Below are positions 55,591 through 64,000 of a stretch of 64,000 nucleotides of DNA, piece after piece (the stretch's first letter is position 1; every line of letters begins with the position of its first letter). A program made the translations under genes and the position numbers. Below the pieces are notes generated by a model that did not search any database, was not told where the DNA came from, and worked only from the letters and a program-made list of their open reading frames with translations. The stretch is taken from contig NZ_JALLPO010000031.1 in assembly GCF_023276435.1 (NCBI RefSeq), forward strand, positions 59,070 to 123,069, written 5' to 3'. This DNA comes from Sphaerisporangium perillae. GTDB lineage: Bacteria; Actinomycetota; Actinomycetes; Streptosporangiales; Streptosporangiaceae.

Positions 55591-58091
55591 GACCGCACCT
55601 CCTGCGCAGCTCCCGGCCTGCTCGCTCGCCCACGAGGATCATGCAGGTTCTCGTCGGGTTTGTCGTGGGTCGGATTGGTGTCCAGCCAGCGCAGCAGGTC
55701 CTCGGAGATGAGGTCCACCCCGATGCGGCCCGCGCGGCCGTCCAGATCGCGGAAGATGCATTCGCCGTTGCCCAGCGCCCGCAGGGCGGCCTTGTGCTCC
55801 TCGGAGGGCTCCACGCCGAGCAGCGCCATCACGTGGTCCACCTCGACGCGCTCGGTCGAGCGGAAGGCGAACACCGAGGACAGGCAGTTGGTGACCTGCT
55901 CGTTCAGCAGGTCACCCGCGTTCTGCGAGACCAGCACCAGCGCGGTGTTCCTCGACCGGCCCATGCGCGAGACCTCCGGCACGAGCTTGGCGCCCTCCGG
56001 AGTGGAGGTGATCGCCCACGCCTCGTCCAGGAAGATGGCCTTGGGCGAGCGGCGGTCGAGGCTGTTCATCAGACGCCGGGCGAACTGCGACACCAGGTAG
56101 AGCAGCGCCACCGACAGACGCTGCTCATAGGAGTAGTCGTCCCTGGCCGTGGCGACGTCGGGAAGGGTCAGCCCGCCGAGCGTGAACACCGTGGTCCACC
56201 CTTCGGTGTCGATCTGCTCGCCGCCGGAGGGGTCGAAGCACAGCCGGGCCAGGTGCATCTCGGCCATCGACCGCAGCACCGCGCCGAGGTTGCGCGAGGC
56301 GGCGTCCTCGGCCTGCTCCAGGTGGTCGACGACCCTGCCCAGCGACGGGCTCGGCCCGTTGGACACGGTCGAGACGGCCTGGATCATCGCCGACTCCCGC
56401 TCCTCGGACATGCGCGGGAGCAGCAACCGCAGGGTCTCGGTCGCCATGGTCTTCTTGGCCGCGATGTCGTCGCCGAAGGAGAACGGGTCGAGCAGGCCCG
56501 GGGAAGCCGAGCCGAGCGGGATGATGCGCGCCTTGCGCCCGCGCCTCTGCAGGAGCTGCACCAGCGACTCGGCGTCCCCCTTGGGGTCGATGACCGCGAC
56601 CGTGACCCCGCGCAGGGCCATCTGGTAGATCAGCAGCAGGGCGAGGGTCGTCTTGCCGCCGCCCGGCTCGCCGGTGATGGCGATGGCGGTCGGGCGGTTC
56701 CGTGTGGCGGCCACCAGCGGGTCGAAATGGACGATCGAACGCGCGCGCCCGAGCGTCTCGCCGATGTACGGCCCGGCCCACCCGGCGCCGGACTCGTCGA
56801 TGCGGTCGCCGAGGTCGACGGTGGCCGTGGCCATGCCGCCCGCGATTGTGCGCAGCGGCTGCCGCTGGGCGTAGGCGTTGACCCGCACCCGCTCACCCGG
56901 CAGCGCCTCGCAGAACAGCGAGAACTGGTCGCCCGTGGAGTTGACGATGTCGATGCCCATGTCGCGGTAGTGCTCCACGACCGCTTCCACGCGCTGGACG
57001 CACATCTCCTCGGTCGGAGCCGCCACGATCAGCCGGTGCCAGCCGTACACGAAGGGCAGGCGCTCCTTCGTGATGCCGTGCTCCAGCATGCGCGCAGCGT
57101 CGATCTGCTCGGCCAGGGCGATCGGCGCCTCGGCGCCCGCCTCCCGGATGTGGATGTCCATGTCGCGGGCGTGCGCCAGCTTGCGGGCGACGTCCTTGCT
57201 CGCCTTGGTGGGCGGGATGAGGCGCATCCGCGAGCTGACCTCGACCGGGAACGGTAACTGGTCGATGAAGTGCAGCCACGGCTCGCCGTCCGGGAACGGC
57301 ATCAGGTCGGGGAACCTGGCGAACGACAGGTGGGCGACGTAGGAGTCGCCCGCGGGCTGCTCGATGCGCAGGAACGACCGGCCGTTGTGGATCTGGCCTT
57401 CCACCAGCGACTCCACCTCGCCCTTGCCCCACCGCCTGGACGGGGTGGCCGAGGACGGCGGGTCGCCGAGCGACCCCGAGGCGGCGTGCCGGAACAGCCA
57501 GGCGACCTCGCCGGAGGTGGCGTGGCGCGCGTACAGGGCACTGGAGCCGAGGGCGCGGCCGAGCCGCTCCGCCTGGTCGGTCCACTTGTTGATCTCGGAG
57601 TCGGGGACGTGGTCGTCCTCCAGGCCCAGGGCCTTCTCGCTGCGCTGGTAGAAGCCGAACACCTGGGCCAGCACGCCCGTGCCGAGCTGCGCGCCCCGCG
57701 GCCCGAGCCGCACTCCGAGGTAGACCTCCTTCGACCAGAAGTCCTTCGCCCAGACGTGGCGGTACATCTCCTCCAGGTAGTCGCGCCACCCCTCCCCCTC
57801 GTCGGAGGTCGCGTTGAGCGCCATGGCCCAGTCGGCGGCGGGATAGGCGCGGTGGGCGACCCGGAGGTGCACCTCGGCGTCGGTCATGCGGATCGCGGCC
57901 AGGGCGATGGTGATGTTGGTGGCGAGCGCCTCCCGCTCCTCGGCGGTCACGAACTCGTAGCTCACCGTCGGAAGCCGGAAATACGCCCATGCCGACGAGT
58001 CGGTAAGGAGGATCCGATCGTCGAAGTAGCGTACGGCCAGCCTGCTCCTCGACCGCGACGATCTCCCCATCAGCCGGACCGCTCCCCGCAT
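55587..58091 (-). CDS. VirB4/TraC-like secretion ATPase
   Basis: An 834-residue ATPase. An N-terminal VirB4-like domain (VRYFDDRILLTDSSAWAYFR) is followed by the P-loop ITGEPGGGKTTLALLL near residue 470, then DPKGDAESL, Walker B KAIFLDEAWAI near 685, and the sensor-like ALVLVSQNAGDLL with a final Arg in FAFRSTERVEVD. This is the motor of type IV secretion and Gram-positive conjugation. ATG 58091 lies 16 bp after the stop of the TcpE-like gene; a second in-frame ATG at 58070 is possible. It is the strongest single marker that this is a secretion module. Confidence 0.92.
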   Translation of the reverse strand: MRGAVRLMGRSSRSRSRLAVRYFDDRILLTDSSAWAYFRLPTVSYEFVTAEEREALATNITIALAAIRMTDAEVHLRVAHRAYPAADWAMALNATSDEGEGWRDYLEEMYRHVWAKDFWSKEVYLGVRLGPRGAQLGTGVLAQVFGFYQRSEKALGLEDDHVPDSEINKWTDQAERLGRALGSSALYARHATSGEVAWLFRHAASGSLGDPPSSATPSRRWGKGEVESLVEGQIHNGRSFLRIEQPAGDSYVAHLSFARFPDLMPFPDGEPWLHFIDQLPFPVEVSSRMRLIPPTKASKDVARKLAHARDMDIHIREAGAEAPIALAEQIDAARMLEHGITKERLPFVYGWHRLIVAAPTEEMCVQRVEAVVEHYRDMGIDIVNSTGDQFSLFCEALPGERVRVNAYAQRQPLRTIAGGMATATVDLGDRIDESGAGWAGPYIGETLGRARSIVHFDPLVAATRNRPTAIAITGEPGGGKTTLALLLIYQMALRGVTVAVIDPKGDAESLVQLLQRRGRKARIIPLGSASPGLLDPFSFGDDIAAKKTMATETLRLLLPRMSEERESAMIQAVSTVSNGPSPSLGRVVDHLEQAEDAASRNLGAVLRSMAEMHLARLCFDPSGGEQIDTEGWTTVFTLGGLTLPDVATARDDYSYEQRLSVALLYLVSQFARRLMNSLDRRSPKAIFLDEAWAITSTPEGAKLVPEVSRMGRSRNTALVLVSQNAGDLLNEQVTNCLSSVFAFRSTERVEVDHVMALLGVEPSEEHKAALRALGNGECIFRDLDGRAGRIGVDLISEDLLRWLDTNPTHDKPDENLHDPRGRASRPGAAQEVRS

Positions 58092-58107
58092 CGGGCTCGC
58101 TTGCTGG

Positions 58108-61038
58108 TCACTGAGCCACTTCCTCCTCGCTCGGGCGGCTCGCCACCGCCAGGCCGCTTGCCACAACTCCCGCGAGGGCGACGTACGCCCTGCGTCCTTG
58201 GGCCCGGAGATGCGTCAGCTGGACCGGGCCGGGATTTCCGGGGGCGAGCTCGTCCTCCCACGGGACGCGGACGATGGCACGGCAGCGGCCACGGGCCACC
58301 GCCTCCGCCTGCTCCACCCCCGCCATGCTCCGCCGGCTGACGCCGTTGATCACCATGACCGCCCGCCGCCGCAGCTCGGTGGAGCCGTGCCCGTCGAGCC
58401 AGTCGAAGGTCATCGCCACCGCGTCGGGCGCGTCCTCGCTGGCCGGGGCCACCAGCACCAACTGGTCGGCGTACGGCAGCAGGCGGGCCGCCATCGACGC
58501 CGCCGGATCGACCAGGATCAGCTTGTAATGCCGGTCGAGCACCCGGATGGCGTGCGCCAGCCGCTCGTCGGAGAACAGGCCGCGGTCGGCCAGCCGCCGG
58601 GCCGCCGCCGCGTCGGAGTCGGAGCCGACGACCTCAAGGCCCGACTCGCAGCGCGACGTGTACGCCCTCATGCCCAGGTAGCCGTGCACGCCGTCGAGCC
58701 CGGCGAGCAGCGAGGTCAGCGTCTCGGGCGAGTCGGCCGCGATGCGGCCGGTCAGCGTGTGGTCGCCGGTGTTGGCGTCGACCGCGAGGACGCGGTCTTC
58801 GCGGTAGCGGGCCAGGGTGTGCCCGAGCATCAGCGTGGTCGTGGTCTGCCCGGCGCCGCCGGTGCAGCCGAGGACGACGATCCGCCGGCTGCCTGACAGG
58901 ACCGTACGCGCGCGCGCCTCGTCCATCTCGATGCCGTCGTTGCGGCTCGGAGCGCCGCCGCCGATCACCACCTGGGCCAGGCGCCGCCAGCCTCCGGTCT
59001 GGTCACGTCCCACGACCGACTCGACGCGGCGCACGCGCGGCTCCTCGCCGGGAAGGGGCAGCGGCACGGGGACGGACGGCGCGGCGGGGTCGGCGGCCGC
59101 GCCATCTCCCGAGGAGACGGCGCGGATGGACAGCGGCGGGGGCGCCTGCTCGCGCGCCGCGGGCCGCAAGGGAACCCTCGGCACGGCAGGCGTCGGCACC
59201 ACCGGACCGGACCCGGTCGAGGCGGGGCCGCCGAGCCCGCGCCCTCCCGAACCCGCCCCTTCGGACGTGCGCGGCCGGGAGGCCGGGGACTCGGGGGTGC
59301 GCGGCCTGGGCGCCTGGGACTCAGGGGTGCGGGACCGGGACGCCGGCCAGACCGTGCGGGACTCCGGCAGCCGGGCATGGGACGCGGCCGCGCGGGGCGG
59401 CTGGCCCTTGCGGTGTTGCTCACGGAGCTCCGTCTCCACCTCCGGCACGACGCTGGACAGGCCACCGGCCGCCGGCGCGGCGCCGGACAGGGACCCGGCC
59501 GCCGCCTCCAGCCCGGCCGCCTCGGCCCGAGGCTCGGGGACCGAGCCCTCGACCTCGGACTCCGCTGCGGCGGCGCCTTCGGCGACCCGGGACTCCGGCA
59601 CAGGGCGCTCGCCCTCCGCTCCGGCAACCACGGACCCGGCTCCGGCTCCGGCAATCGCGGAGGTGATCGCGGGCGGGCGGGAGAAAGCCTGACGTGCGCC
59701 CGGCAGGCCCACCTGCTCGGATGGCGGCTTCGGGCCGTGGGTGCTCGGCGTGCCCCGGCTCTCGGCGGAGGCCGCGAGCCTGCGAAGGCGGCGCAGGGCC
59801 TCCGTGCCGATCGGCGGCGGGGACGCCGGAGCCTCCTGCCCGGCGCCCGGCGCGGCCTCGGCGCCGGCGGCCTCTTGCGGGGTACGAGGCTCGGCCCCTG
59901 TCGCGGAGATACCGGACGCGGCGGGTTCGGCGGACGCGGCCGGTTCGGCGGACGCGGCCGGTTCGGCGGACGGGGCCGGCGTGCGGGGCCCGGCGGGCCC
60001 GGCCGGCGTGGCGGGCTCGGCGGGTCGGCGCGAGAGCCCGGACGCGGCCGGCTTGACGGGCGAGAGCCCGGACGCGGCCGGCTTGACGGGTGGGAGATCG
60101 GATGCGGGCACGATGGGCGGGTAGGCGGACAGCGCGGTCGGAGCCGGCGGGAGGCCCTTTCTCGGCGGCTCGGCGGCGAGCCCCGACGGCGACTTGCCCG
60201 CCTCGGCGGCGAGCCCGAACCGCGGCGTGCTCGCCTCGGCGGCGGGATCGGAAGTCGGCGTCCGCGCCTCGCCCGCGCGCCCTGGGCCCGGCTTCGGGCT
60301 CACGTCAGTGCGGCCTGCGCCCGGTGTGACGGCGCCTGGGGACGGCGGCGTGATCGAGGCGACGCCGCCGGTGGGCTGGGTGACCGTGCTGCCCCAGGTG
60401 ACGCGCGATCGTTCGCGCAGGCGGGCGGGCGTCTCGGCGACCGGGAGGCTGGTCACGGCCGCCGCGGCGGCGGCCACGGCCGGGCGCACCTCGCCAGGCA
60501 CGACGGCGCCGGCCCGGGCGGCCGGCTTGACGGACGGCAGCTGCCGCCCTGGGCTCCACGAGGGAAGGGACCTTCTGCGGGGCGCGGTGTGCTTGGGCTT
60601 CGCACGCGCGCCGCGCCGGGCCTTGGAGGCGGACTTCGCGCTCTCGGCCGACACCAGGAGCTCGGCCTGCGGAGCCGACCGCCAGACCCTCGCCGTGAAG
60701 GTGATCTCGTCGGGCTCGTCGGCCGGCGCCAGGCGGCACCAGGTCTTCGGCTCGCCGATGTAGCGGAGCTGAGACTGGAGCAGCTCGTTGAGCCGCTTGC
60801 TCTCGATCACCGGCCGGGTGGACAGCCACGTCACGATGCCCGGCGGAACCAGGTAGAGCACGTGCCAGGGCGTCTCCAGGGGCACCTGGAGGAGCCCCAG
60901 CAGGACCGACCAGGGGACCAGCACGCCCAGGAACACACCGATCCAGACGATCGGAAGCGGCATCGGCAGCCGAAGGTCGTACAGCTTGTAGAGCCGCTTC
61001 TCAATCCGCCAGATATTGGTATAGGTAGGCAGGTCCAC
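58108..61038 (-). CDS. TcpE-like membrane head fused to ParA/MinD-like domain with degenerate P-loop
   Basis: A 976-residue protein. Residues 1-110 are a TcpE-type conjugation protein (PTYTNIWRIEKRLYKLYDLR, two helices around LPIVWIGVFLGVLVPWSVLL). Then ~550 residues of Pro/Ala/Ser-rich linker contain short tandem repeats (AEPAAS x3; PVKPAASGLS x2). The last ~250 residues resemble a ParA/MinD-type ATPase (VVLGCTGGAGQTTTTLML, VLAVDANTGDHTLTGRIAAD, ILVDPAASMAARLL). Both P-loop lysines are replaced (CTGGAGQT instead of KGGxGKT), so ATP use is doubtful. GTG start behind GAGGAGG. Confidence 0.85.
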   Translation of the reverse strand: MDLPTYTNIWRIEKRLYKLYDLRLPMPLPIVWIGVFLGVLVPWSVLLGLLQVPLETPWHVLYLVPPGIVTWLSTRPVIESKRLNELLQSQLRYIGEPKTWCRLAPADEPDEITFTARVWRSAPQAELLVSAESAKSASKARRGARAKPKHTAPRRRSLPSWSPGRQLPSVKPAARAGAVVPGEVRPAVAAAAAAVTSLPVAETPARLRERSRVTWGSTVTQPTGGVASITPPSPGAVTPGAGRTDVSPKPGPGRAGEARTPTSDPAAEASTPRFGLAAEAGKSPSGLAAEPPRKGLPPAPTALSAYPPIVPASDLPPVKPAASGLSPVKPAASGLSRRPAEPATPAGPAGPRTPAPSAEPAASAEPAASAEPAASGISATGAEPRTPQEAAGAEAAPGAGQEAPASPPPIGTEALRRLRRLAASAESRGTPSTHGPKPPSEQVGLPGARQAFSRPPAITSAIAGAGAGSVVAGAEGERPVPESRVAEGAAAAESEVEGSVPEPRAEAAGLEAAAGSLSGAAPAAGGLSSVVPEVETELREQHRKGQPPRAAASHARLPESRTVWPASRSRTPESQAPRPRTPESPASRPRTSEGAGSGGRGLGGPASTGSGPVVPTPAVPRVPLRPAAREQAPPPLSIRAVSSGDGAAADPAAPSVPVPLPLPGEEPRVRRVESVVGRDQTGGWRRLAQVVIGGGAPSRNDGIEMDEARARTVLSGSRRIVVLGCTGGAGQTTTTLMLGHTLARYREDRVLAVDANTGDHTLTGRIAADSPETLTSLLAGLDGVHGYLGMRAYTSRCESGLEVVGSDSDAAAARRLADRGLFSDERLAHAIRVLDRHYKLILVDPAASMAARLLPYADQLVLVAPASEDAPDAVAMTFDWLDGHGSTELRRRAVMVINGVSRRSMAGVEQAEAVARGRCRAIVRVPWEDELAPGNPGPVQLTHLRAQGRRAYVALAGVVASGLAVASRPSEEEVAQ

Positions 61039-61076
61039 CCGATCCTCCTCTCCCTGTCACGGCCATCTGGTCGCGC

Positions 61077-61364
61077 TCACTTGATGCCGAGCGCTCCCGC
61101 GATCGCCCTGGCCGTCACCTCGATGACGTTGGGCACGTAGAAGATCACACCGATCGCGACGGCCAGAATGATGAACTGGACGAATCGGGTGATCTCCCGT
61201 GTGAAGAGGAAGAAAATCGCCACGACGGAGACCACGACGAGGAACAGCGGGGCGAAGAACTTCCGCAGGAAGTCCGCAAGGCCCGCGGTGTTCACCCCGC
61301 CGGCCGGTGGCGCCGACGGTGTCATGACCTCCAACGCGTTCTCCACGATCATTTTCAGAATCAA
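61077..61364 (-). CDS. Small two-helix secretion-module protein (TcpD/PrgL-like)
   Basis: A 95-residue protein with two hydrophobic helices (FFAPLFLVVVSVVAIFFLF and FVQFIILAVAIGVIFYVPNV) and a short C tail. Size, topology and position between TcpC-like and TcpE-like genes suit a TcpD/VirB3-like or pilin-like component. The TTG start at 61364 has AGGAGG seven bases upstream, better placed than for the ATG four codons later. It lies 38 bp before the TcpE-like gene and 102 bp after the TcpC-like gene. Confidence 0.7.
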   Translation of the reverse strand: MILKMIVENALEVMTPSAPPAGGVNTAGLADFLRKFFAPLFLVVVSVVAIFFLFTREITRFVQFIILAVAIGVIFYVPNVIEVTARAIAGALGIK

Positions 61365-61466
61365 CTCTCGTCCTCCTGCTCATGGTCGCGCTCACCGGTC
61401 CGCGGACCGGTCCGGGTTCTCCGCGCTCCCTTTGCCGCCTCGCTCCCCATCTCCGCCGCCCGGGCC

Positions 61467-62489
61467 TCACCCCGCGTCCCGCGTCGCGCCGCGGATGGCC
61501 TTGACGTACCAGTTGTCACCCTGCTTCTCCACGGTGAGCCGGTAGGCCTGCTCCAGGCCGCCCGACTCTGCGGCGGAATCCGGGGAACTGCTGGGAACGG
61601 GGGTCGCGCCCGTGGCGAGGGCCCACACCACCACGACGGTGATCTCGCGGGTGGCGCCGCCGGGAGGGGCGCTGACGCTCTTGAGCTCGGCCAAGGTGAC
61701 CTTGCCGCCGAAGCCGTCGAGCGTCACGCCCTGGGCGACGAAGCGTTGCAACTGGGTGGCGTCGCCCGCGGCGTAGGCCTTGAAGAAGCCTTCGAGCTGC
61801 GGGCGCAACTCGCCCTCTGCGGTGTCGTCGTGGTCGGGCTCGGGCGCCTGAGGCAGGCCCGCCGCTCCTCCGGCCGGCAGCAGGGCGGGCCGGCCGGACA
61901 CCACGAACTTGCCATTGGAGTAATAAACCGGGACGGAAAGCTTCCAGCGCTGCGCGCCGGATTGCGCGAAAACCGTCACTACGGCATTTTGTGAATCTAC
62001 GACCTCAATGCCGGAAAGCTGAAATGCACCAGCGGACATACGCCCCAAACCATTCCATCCGAACTGGCGCTCGGCGCCTTCCGGAAGAAACGGCTTCAAT
62101 CGCTCCGCCCTTTCATCGGGCTTGGCGCCGTCGAAATTCAAGTAGGCGGCCGCGAACTGTCCGGCGAACGCCGAGGCGTCCGCCTCGGGGAACCCATTGC
62201 CCGTCGGAGTGACCGGCATGCCCGTGGGGGTGCCCCCCTGGCCGATGCGCTCGATCGGCGCGCGGACGCCGTTGACGACGATGACGATGATCAGTGCCCA
62301 CAGCACGGCCCTGCCCGTCCACACGAGCCAGCGCCCGCCCCCACCGGACCATCCGCCGCGGCGCGGCGTGTTGCGTCCGCGAGCCGGCACGTGGTCAAGG
62401 TCCGGGTCGTAGGGCGAGGGAGGGTACGTCGAATGCTCGGGTTCGCCAGCGGTCCGCGGACCGTGCTGGACGTTCGACCTGCGAGCCAT
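61467..62489 (-). CDS. TcpC-like conjugation/secretion scaffold protein
   Basis: A 340-residue protein with a cytoplasmic Pro-rich N tail, one membrane helix (WTGRAVLWALIIVIVVNGV), then two tandem NTF2-like domains: AFAGQFAAAYLNFDG ... VTVFAQSGAQRWKLSVPVYY and LRPQLEGFFKAYAAGDATQL ... AYRLTVEKQGDNWYVKAI. TcpC of Gram-positive conjugation systems has this VirB8-like double-NTF2 plan. ATG 62489 follows GGAGG by four bases; a GTG one codon upstream is less likely. First gene of the secretion-like run. Confidence 0.85.
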   Translation of the reverse strand: MARRSNVQHGPRTAGEPEHSTYPPSPYDPDLDHVPARGRNTPRRGGWSGGGGRWLVWTGRAVLWALIIVIVVNGVRAPIERIGQGGTPTGMPVTPTGNGFPEADASAFAGQFAAAYLNFDGAKPDERAERLKPFLPEGAERQFGWNGLGRMSAGAFQLSGIEVVDSQNAVVTVFAQSGAQRWKLSVPVYYSNGKFVVSGRPALLPAGGAAGLPQAPEPDHDDTAEGELRPQLEGFFKAYAAGDATQLQRFVAQGVTLDGFGGKVTLAELKSVSAPPGGATREITVVVVWALATGATPVPSSSPDSAAESGGLEQAYRLTVEKQGDNWYVKAIRGATRDAG

Positions 62490-62569
62490 CACGCCTCCGG
62501 TCGCGCCGATCCCCCCGGCTGGCGCGGTGTCGTCTTACTATCGATCCTGTTATCCATGGTGAAGTATTC

Positions 62570-63494
62570 ACTTTAGCGGCCTCACCAATTGTTCCAGGAA
62601 AGCCACGCCCATGGTGCAGGCATCGCCGTAGCAGACCAAGTCGGTCTTCCTCCGGTTTCAGGAACGCGACTGCCGAGTTCACGCAGGACAGAGGGCCCTT
62701 GTACGTCCGCGAGCCAGGACTCACCTCCCCGACGAGCTTCGCATTAAGGACAAAGCTCGCACCAGACAAGAAACCACCGTGAATCTGGCATGCCCTGGAG
62801 GCATGACCGCAGCTCAGGCAGATGATGGGATCGCACTTGTAGATCAACAGGAAGGCCGTCAAGCATTGGCAATGCACCGGCCTCCTCTCCGCCACGCCGC
62901 TCGTGCGGGGGCGGGCGCACGGCGGCACGTACATGGCCGGCGGCTCCGGCGGAGCACACGACCGACTCAAATATTGGAGGGTACGCGGGCCAGGCCGCCC
63001 GGCTCGATTACCTGACAGCCAGGGCTTGCTATCCGCAGGTCACAGCGTCACGCCTCACCGGACGGGTTTGCCGGCGGCGGGCCCGTCCCCACCGGGACTC
63101 CCGGTGCGGCGGTCGCTCACGCGGTCAGACGTTGAAGCGGAACTCTGACCGCCACTCCGCCGACCTGCGCCGTGATGCTTGCCGCGCTGGTCGGTCGGCC
63201 CTCTGATCTCACGTCGGTGGTCGTTCGTTGCCGACGTTTCGCCAGCGCGAGTGTGAGCGAGACTGCCGCCCAAGGTGGGACATCAAGGGTGTTGTGGAGG
63301 TAGACACCAACGCCTGTGTCCGAGCGCTATGACACTGTCCGCGGTCCAGGCCGGATGGCGGTGCCGCATCTTCGGCACGGTCCGTTCAGCATGGGTCGGT
63401 CGCGGCAGCTTGCAGACCCATGGTTATCACCCGAGGGTGAACTGGCCGAGGCAGGAACTTGCAGTGGCTAAGTTAGTATGTTAAATTACTGCGT
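62570..63494. other. Gene-poor spacer before MarR gene, AT-richer
   Basis: 925 bp with no supported gene. The left third is AT-richer than its neighbours. A minus-strand frame across 62600-62940 contains a Cys cluster (HCQCLTAF, CDPIICLSCGHASRACQ), but it has no clear start or codon bias and runs antisense-like into tcpC, so it is not called. Just upstream of the MarR gene, TTAGTATGTTAAATTACT (63472-63489) is a plausible promoter or MarR operator. Confidence 0.4.
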
Positions 63495-63932
63495 ATGGAA
63501 AGCGATCTAAGTCTCAACCTGCACGTGCTTACCGCCCGGCTAGACCGGGCGGCCGACCGGATCCTGCGGGCGGAGCACAACGTCTCCTACAGCCGTTTCG
63601 TGGCGCTGACCCTGGTGGGCGAGCTGGGGGCCTCGACGCAACGGACCCTTGCCGAATACCTCGGTGTGACCGAGCCGTCGGTAAGCCGCATGACCGCCGT
63701 CCTCGCCGCCGACGGGCTTCTCGACGTCCGGCCCGACCCGGCCGGGGGGCACCGCCGGCGGCTGAGCCTCACCGACGCAGGAAAGCAGCTGGTGGCCTCG
63801 GTCCGGCAGGGGTTCGAAGACCGGCTGGCCGCACTCATCGCACACAGCGGCGTGCCCTACGACGAGTACGCCCAGCACACCGCGCGGCTGCTGGCGACGT
63901 TCGACAAACTAGAGCAGGAGGCGGCCAAGTGA
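63495..63932 (+). CDS. MarR-family transcriptional regulator
   Basis: A 145-residue winged-helix regulator: LHVLTARLDRAADRILRAEH dimer helix, ALTLVGELGASTQRTLAEYL with recognition helix EPSVSRMTAVLAADG, wing DPAGGHRRRLSLTDAG. The GTG of the next gene overlaps its stop (GTGA), so they are one operon. An AT-rich stretch (63472-63489) immediately upstream is the likely autoregulatory site. Confidence 0.9.
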   Translation: MESDLSLNLHVLTARLDRAADRILRAEHNVSYSRFVALTLVGELGASTQRTLAEYLGVTEPSVSRMTAVLAADGLLDVRPDPAGGHRRRLSLTDAGKQLVASVRQGFEDRLAALIAHSGVPYDEYAQHTARLLATFDKLEQEAAK

Positions 63933-64000
63933 GCCAGAACATCCAGACCCCGCCGTTACACCAGCACACGGTCTCCTCGGCCGACGGTACGGCGATCAGC
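63929..64000 (+). CDS. Probable alpha/beta hydrolase, 5' end only (runs off window)
   Basis: Only 24 codons are present, beginning MSQNIQTPPL and ending SADGTAIS. VSSADGTAI is the usual opening of alpha/beta hydrolases of the haloperoxidase/lactonase kind, but too little is visible to be sure. GTGA overlap with the MarR gene implies co-expression and control by that regulator. Confidence 0.5.
   Translation, partial: MSQNIQTPPLHQHTVSSADGTAIS

Noticed and set aside
62395..62970. Cys-rich minus-strand frame (CLSCGHASRACQ)
   Set aside because: Overlaps tcpC antisense-like, no good start or ribosome site, no codon bias; kept only as a note in the spacer entry.

Overview
The window is about 64 kb of very GC-rich chromosomal DNA from an actinomycete. 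A mycothiol gene (mshB), a Clp-N/HTH pair, frequent GTG and TTG starts, ATGA/GTGA stop-start overlaps and a mycobacterial-type second succinate dehydrogenase all fit Actinomycetota. The overall flavour suggests Streptosporangiales, but that placement is inference. I see no tRNA, rRNA, CRISPR array or intact insertion sequence.

Layout. 0-5.7 kb: a superfamily 1 helicase with a toxin-like N-terminal region, flanked by two full-length paralogues of a sigma-region-4-like protein (the first is cut by the left edge). 5.7-7.1 kb: a cysteinyl-tRNA synthetase. 7.1-12.7 kb: a MacAB-like ABC efflux operon with a lipoprotein, divergent from an OmpR-type two-component system. 12.7-16 kb: an orphan VapC-like gene, a TetR gene with a perfect operator, and two overlapping membrane-protein genes, one an ICMT-like/DCC-like fusion. 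16-21.4 kb: a metallo-hydrolase, small membrane proteins, mshB and an S9 peptidase. 21.6-25.2 kb: a heterodimeric ABC exporter whose two ATPase domains have decayed in complementary ways. 25.3-26.1 kb: a small HTH regulator and a stand-alone double Clp-N protein behind tandem operators.

26.2-32 kb is an accessory patch. It holds an aldo/keto reductase with its TetR, an MFS exporter and a nucleoside deaminase. Interleaved with these are two intact copies and one truncated copy of a 42-residue repeat-peptide gene, and four copies of a ~66 bp repeat. The peptide family is the best candidate here for an undescribed system. A quinone-reductase remnant lies at its right edge.

32-46.6 kb: a large membrane protein, an AlkZ-like glycosylase, a Wolinella/Bacillus-type sdhCAB operon with a divergent LysR, a three-gene signalling operon, and a second, mycobacterial Sdh1-type operon. 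Downstream of that is a composite 112 bp tandem-repeat array.

47-62.5 kb, all on the minus strand: two secreted or anchored low-complexity proteins, a Nudix hydrolase and a type IV secretion-like module (TcpC-like, a small two-helix protein, a TcpE/P-loop fusion, a VirB4-like ATPase, a TrbL/VirB6-like protein, an NTF2-like accessory protein and a wall hydrolase). No relaxase is visible. The right edge has a MarR regulator overlapping the start of a probable alpha/beta hydrolase.
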